Positions 61,180-64,000 of a stretch of DNA of 64,000 nucleotides are shown piece by piece; position 1 is the stretch's first letter, and each line of letters begins with the position of its first letter. The translations under genes were made by a program, and so were the position numbers. Source of the DNA: Mycteria americana. Lineage: Eukaryota; Chordata; Aves; Ciconiiformes; Ciconiidae. Under the pieces are notes generated by a model. That model searched no databases. It was not told the origin of the DNA and saw only the letters and a program-made list of their open reading frames with translations. Where the stretch lies: NCBI RefSeq assembly GCF_035582795.1, contig NC_134366.1, forward strand, positions 4,322,828-4,386,827, read 5' to 3'.

Positions 61180-62838
61180 CTTTAATTCACATGAAAGAAT
61201 CACAAAACTCTTCACAAGAAGCTTTAGGCTTTCATCACATGTCCCTTGAGAGAACTAAAGGGTTTTCTCATGCAGATTTGGCTTTTATCAGATCTGGAAG
61301 TTTCTTCCCATTACTTCAGATTATTTTTAAGTAGAATTGATTCTTTTGGAAGTCTTCATTTTTGGCCAGTAATGGAACAAGAAGTATATTTCACCTATCA
61401 CTCTGCTAAACCAATGCTACCACAGCAGATCATTACAAAGGAATCAATCTCAGCAACGTTCCCAGAATGTACTAACTCAATAACATCACTTTTCAATGTC
61501 TGTCAGAAAAAGTTTAAAAGAATAGGCTGGGCTAGTGGGCAGAGAACATTAAGCATGGATGAATTTATCTTGGCAAACTGAATTTACCTGAGAGCTTTGG
61601 GAGAAGATTCCACCTTAGAGCAGGATAGAGTTTAGTGCTGCTGAATGAGCCCCAGTGTGCAGATAACAACTGGATCCATTCCTACATCCTCCTCCTGTAC
61701 CCCGTGCAGACTTTTATGCCTGGATGAGCTATGGTAAAATAGGAGATTCAGGACTGTATATTCCAGATGAAGGTCCAGACCATCATGCCAGCTTACATGA
61801 GCTAAACCTGTGAATTTGGTGTGATGAGCTGCACGTCTACCACTCCAACATCTGTTTTTCAGGCTGAGTAATTATTTCAGTCATTTGCTACAAGAACTGC
61901 AATCATAAATCTCTTAAGAATGAGGAAAATAGTTTAACCTCTTAGTCTCTCTGTGTGTCCATAGTGGATGTGTAGAGGACAATATAAAAACTGGGAAATC
62001 ATACAGTGATACATTCCCAGAATATTCCTATAGCTTCCAGCAATTTGTGACTCAGACTTACTGAGCCCTGGCAGCAACTCTGTATTTAGTAGCCTTTGCA
62101 GGACTTTTTGTCCATGAAATCATGCAGTCATTTTTTGAGCCCACATAAAATTTTATTATCCTTTACATCTCATGGAAAGGATTTTGACAGCTAAACTGTG
62201 TTTGAAACAGTTCTTGGACACCTAGCCCTGATATATCTAAATACCTTTAAGAACCTGAACTTTAGTTCCTAAAACCGTGGTAATCAAAGATAAAGTCACG
62301 CAGAACTTGGATAGGGAAGCCAAACATGGACCTTCCTATCAGAATTTCTCATGCTCCTGTCCTTATTTAATCTTAGATTGAAAACTCATTAGCTGAAGTA
62401 TTATTGATATATTGTATTCTAGGGTGTTTGGCACCTAACATGGAAAGCAATCCCTACTGGCCTGATACTTAGCCTGTAAATCATTACAGATACAGTGGAG
62501 AAGTTTCTCCTGTATAACTCAATGTATACTCAGAAGCAAGGATGTTTGCAGGCATTGCTAGCCCTCACTTGGAAATAGTTGCCTTGAGCTGCAGCACAGT
62601 AACTGAGTGTACAGTATTGTCATGCACTGCAAACAGCAACAGTCTCGTTGACTCTGCCACCACAAATGGTTTCAATAAACCGTTTGCTTAGCTTTATAAT
62701 AGCCTAAGAGCTCATCCACAGCCAGTTACTGAATGTTGGTTGAAAGATGCTGACATCCAGCTGCAAGGAGTGCTGCCTGATGAGCTGCAGTTACCTGACT
62801 ATCCTGACTACAAACTTCTGTTTTGTTGAGGAGGAGGG

Positions 62839-62870
62839 AAAAAAAGAAAAAAAAAAAAAAAAAAAAAAAA
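62839..62870 (+). repeat. A-rich run
   Basis: Thirty-two bases of A with a single G. The nearest aataaa is more than 150 bp upstream (about 62676) and no processed-gene body is visible, so I treat it as simple sequence rather than a retrocopy tail. Confidence 0.9.
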
Positions 62871-64000
62871 GCAACTGGGCAATCAGCAAGCTCAACAGAA
62901 AGCAAAGAATGGCTTCACTGTGACCATAATATCTCTTTCATGCTAATGATTAGAGAACACTACTGCAAAGCAAGTTGAACCTGCAAAGGATTGGGTTTGG
63001 TATGGAGATGGCGAGGCTCATCACATGACCCCTTAAAAGTCACCTTTCTTTTCAAACAGGTTAGGTTAGAGCCTGGGTAGGTCACACAACTGGGGAACAC
63101 CCTAAAAAAGGGTGGTTTTTTTACACCTCACTTCCCTCCTAGTAAATCAGCAGTCATGCATACTTTTCTCCCCATTAGTGATAGGCACTGTTTTTAAATC
63201 AATGAAGGGCAGCAGCAACTTTTTTTCAAGGTCCTTCTGATTAACATGTTAAAACAAAGAAGGCCGTCAAACACTTACACTGCCTTTGTTAAAAAAAAAA
63301 AAATTAATTGACTGAACCCAAAGTCATTGCTCTACTAGTTACTGCTGAAAACAGCAAACCCCCCAAAACTCTCTGTTTGTTTGTCATGACAGCCCGGCTG
63401 TTTGCTGAGAAACGATATTTCATTTCGTACTTCTGTTTTGGCTTCAACACCTGTTTCAATGAGAGAGCATCATTATGATGTTTGCAAGTTATACATTGCA
63501 ACTGCACATGAAAGCAGGAGAGAATGGGAGTTCTAGCCAAAGTTAGCAGTAGTAAGAAGCAAGATTTGTGAATACCCCGTGTAAGAACAGTCTCCAAGAA
63601 GCCTCTTTAGCTGCCATTTTAGTAGTCCTGCTTTCATTCTTCCTAACTTTAGGAAATATTCACCTTAACGTTTCTGAAGTAAATGCTAACCAGGATTCTG
63701 AATAATTTTTCTCCCCTTACCCTCTTTCATATTGGTGCTTAGCGTAGACACTCATACCAACACCAAGCACTGAGCTCTAACACCACCTTGAGGTCTTCGA
63801 CTTCTTGAGCCAACCTCAAAGGAGCTTGCTCCTGTTGGTATCTGAACTCCAAAGTAGTTTAGTTTTCATTTTCTACAGGGGTCTTTTTGACTGCTGCCAC
63901 ACACCTCTGATGAAGTGCTGTTATTATCTAAGCTAACTGGGCACTATACACTGAACTGTGAAATAATTTTCTTGACTTTTGTTCCTGATTGACTTCTGGG

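Larger units (their letters stand above)
55197..64000. other. Gene-free stretch to window end
   Basis: Unique AT-rich DNA. The open frames at 58428-58685, 59678-60037 and 61246-61581 have no recognisable domains. A candidate small exon at 60914-60942, a CCATTA-rich local repeat and an A-rich run are listed separately. Other simple tracts include A runs at 60158-60166 and 63290-63302. Confidence 0.55.

Noticed and set aside
62676..62870. aataaa followed by an A-rich run, suggesting a processed pseudogene tail
   Set aside because: The gap of more than 150 bp is too long, and no coding body or target duplication is visible.

Overview
This window looks like AT-rich, gene-poor nuclear DNA from a bird. 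The evidence is its repeats. It holds several 5'-truncated CR1 LINEs with the avian 3' tail (octamers of the type attctgtg or attctatg), and a solo ERVL-type LTR starting tgtcctggtttcagctggg and ending in ttaaaccacgaca, a form I know from many non-galliform birds. It also holds a few decayed MIR-like and CR1/L3-like relics of amniote age. Species and chromosome cannot be read from the sequence, and the non-galliform placement is inference. I see no bacterial gene organisation, operon, CRISPR array, tRNA or rRNA.

No host protein-coding exon can be supported. The longest open frames (137 to 155 codons at 917-1384, 26689-27120, 31717-32184 and 51091-51504) have low-complexity or unrecognisable products. 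Their lengths are about what chance gives in 64 kb of AT-rich DNA read in six frames. The 212-codon frame at 32809-33447 on the minus strand is simply antisense to a CR1. The only recognisable coding sequence is dead CR1 ORF2: C-terminal ends at 6.9 and 32.9 kb, and a reverse-transcriptase core plus C-terminus at 54.1-55.2 kb.

Layout: 1-6.9 kb, unique AT-rich DNA. 6.9-7.3 kb, CR1 (+), followed by a MIR-like relic at 7.5 kb. 7.6-19.8 kb, unique DNA with an (ATTT)n array at 11.1 kb, a 12-bp perfect hairpin at 16.3 kb and a 16-bp tandem repeat at 19.2 kb. 19.77-20.46 kb, solo LTR with CRE, TATA-like box, compound microsatellite and polyadenylation signal. 20.5-32.8 kb, unique DNA with a double hairpin at 25.5 kb, a MIR-like relic at 28.9 kb and a polypyrimidine tract at 30.9 kb. 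32.86-33.41 kb, CR1 (+) with an unusual 5' junction. 33.4-40.1 kb, unique DNA with a G-rich tract at 38.7 kb. 40.1-44.1 kb, three older CR1 pieces and a CATA/CA-rich microsatellite. 44.1-49.8 kb, relics (MIR-like, two CR1/L3-like, one CR1 tail) and a 26-bp perfect palindrome. 49.8-54.0 kb, unique DNA. 53.96-55.20 kb, a GATC-rich minisatellite abutting the largest CR1. 55.2-64 kb, unique DNA with a possible 29-nt exon at 60.9 kb.

The window therefore reads as intergenic or intronic DNA shaped by retrotransposition and decay. I found no convincing undescribed system. The best second looks are the templated-looking 5' junction of the 32.9-kb CR1, the mutually exclusive hairpins at 25.5 kb, the promoter layout of the solo LTR and the candidate micro-exon at 60.9 kb.
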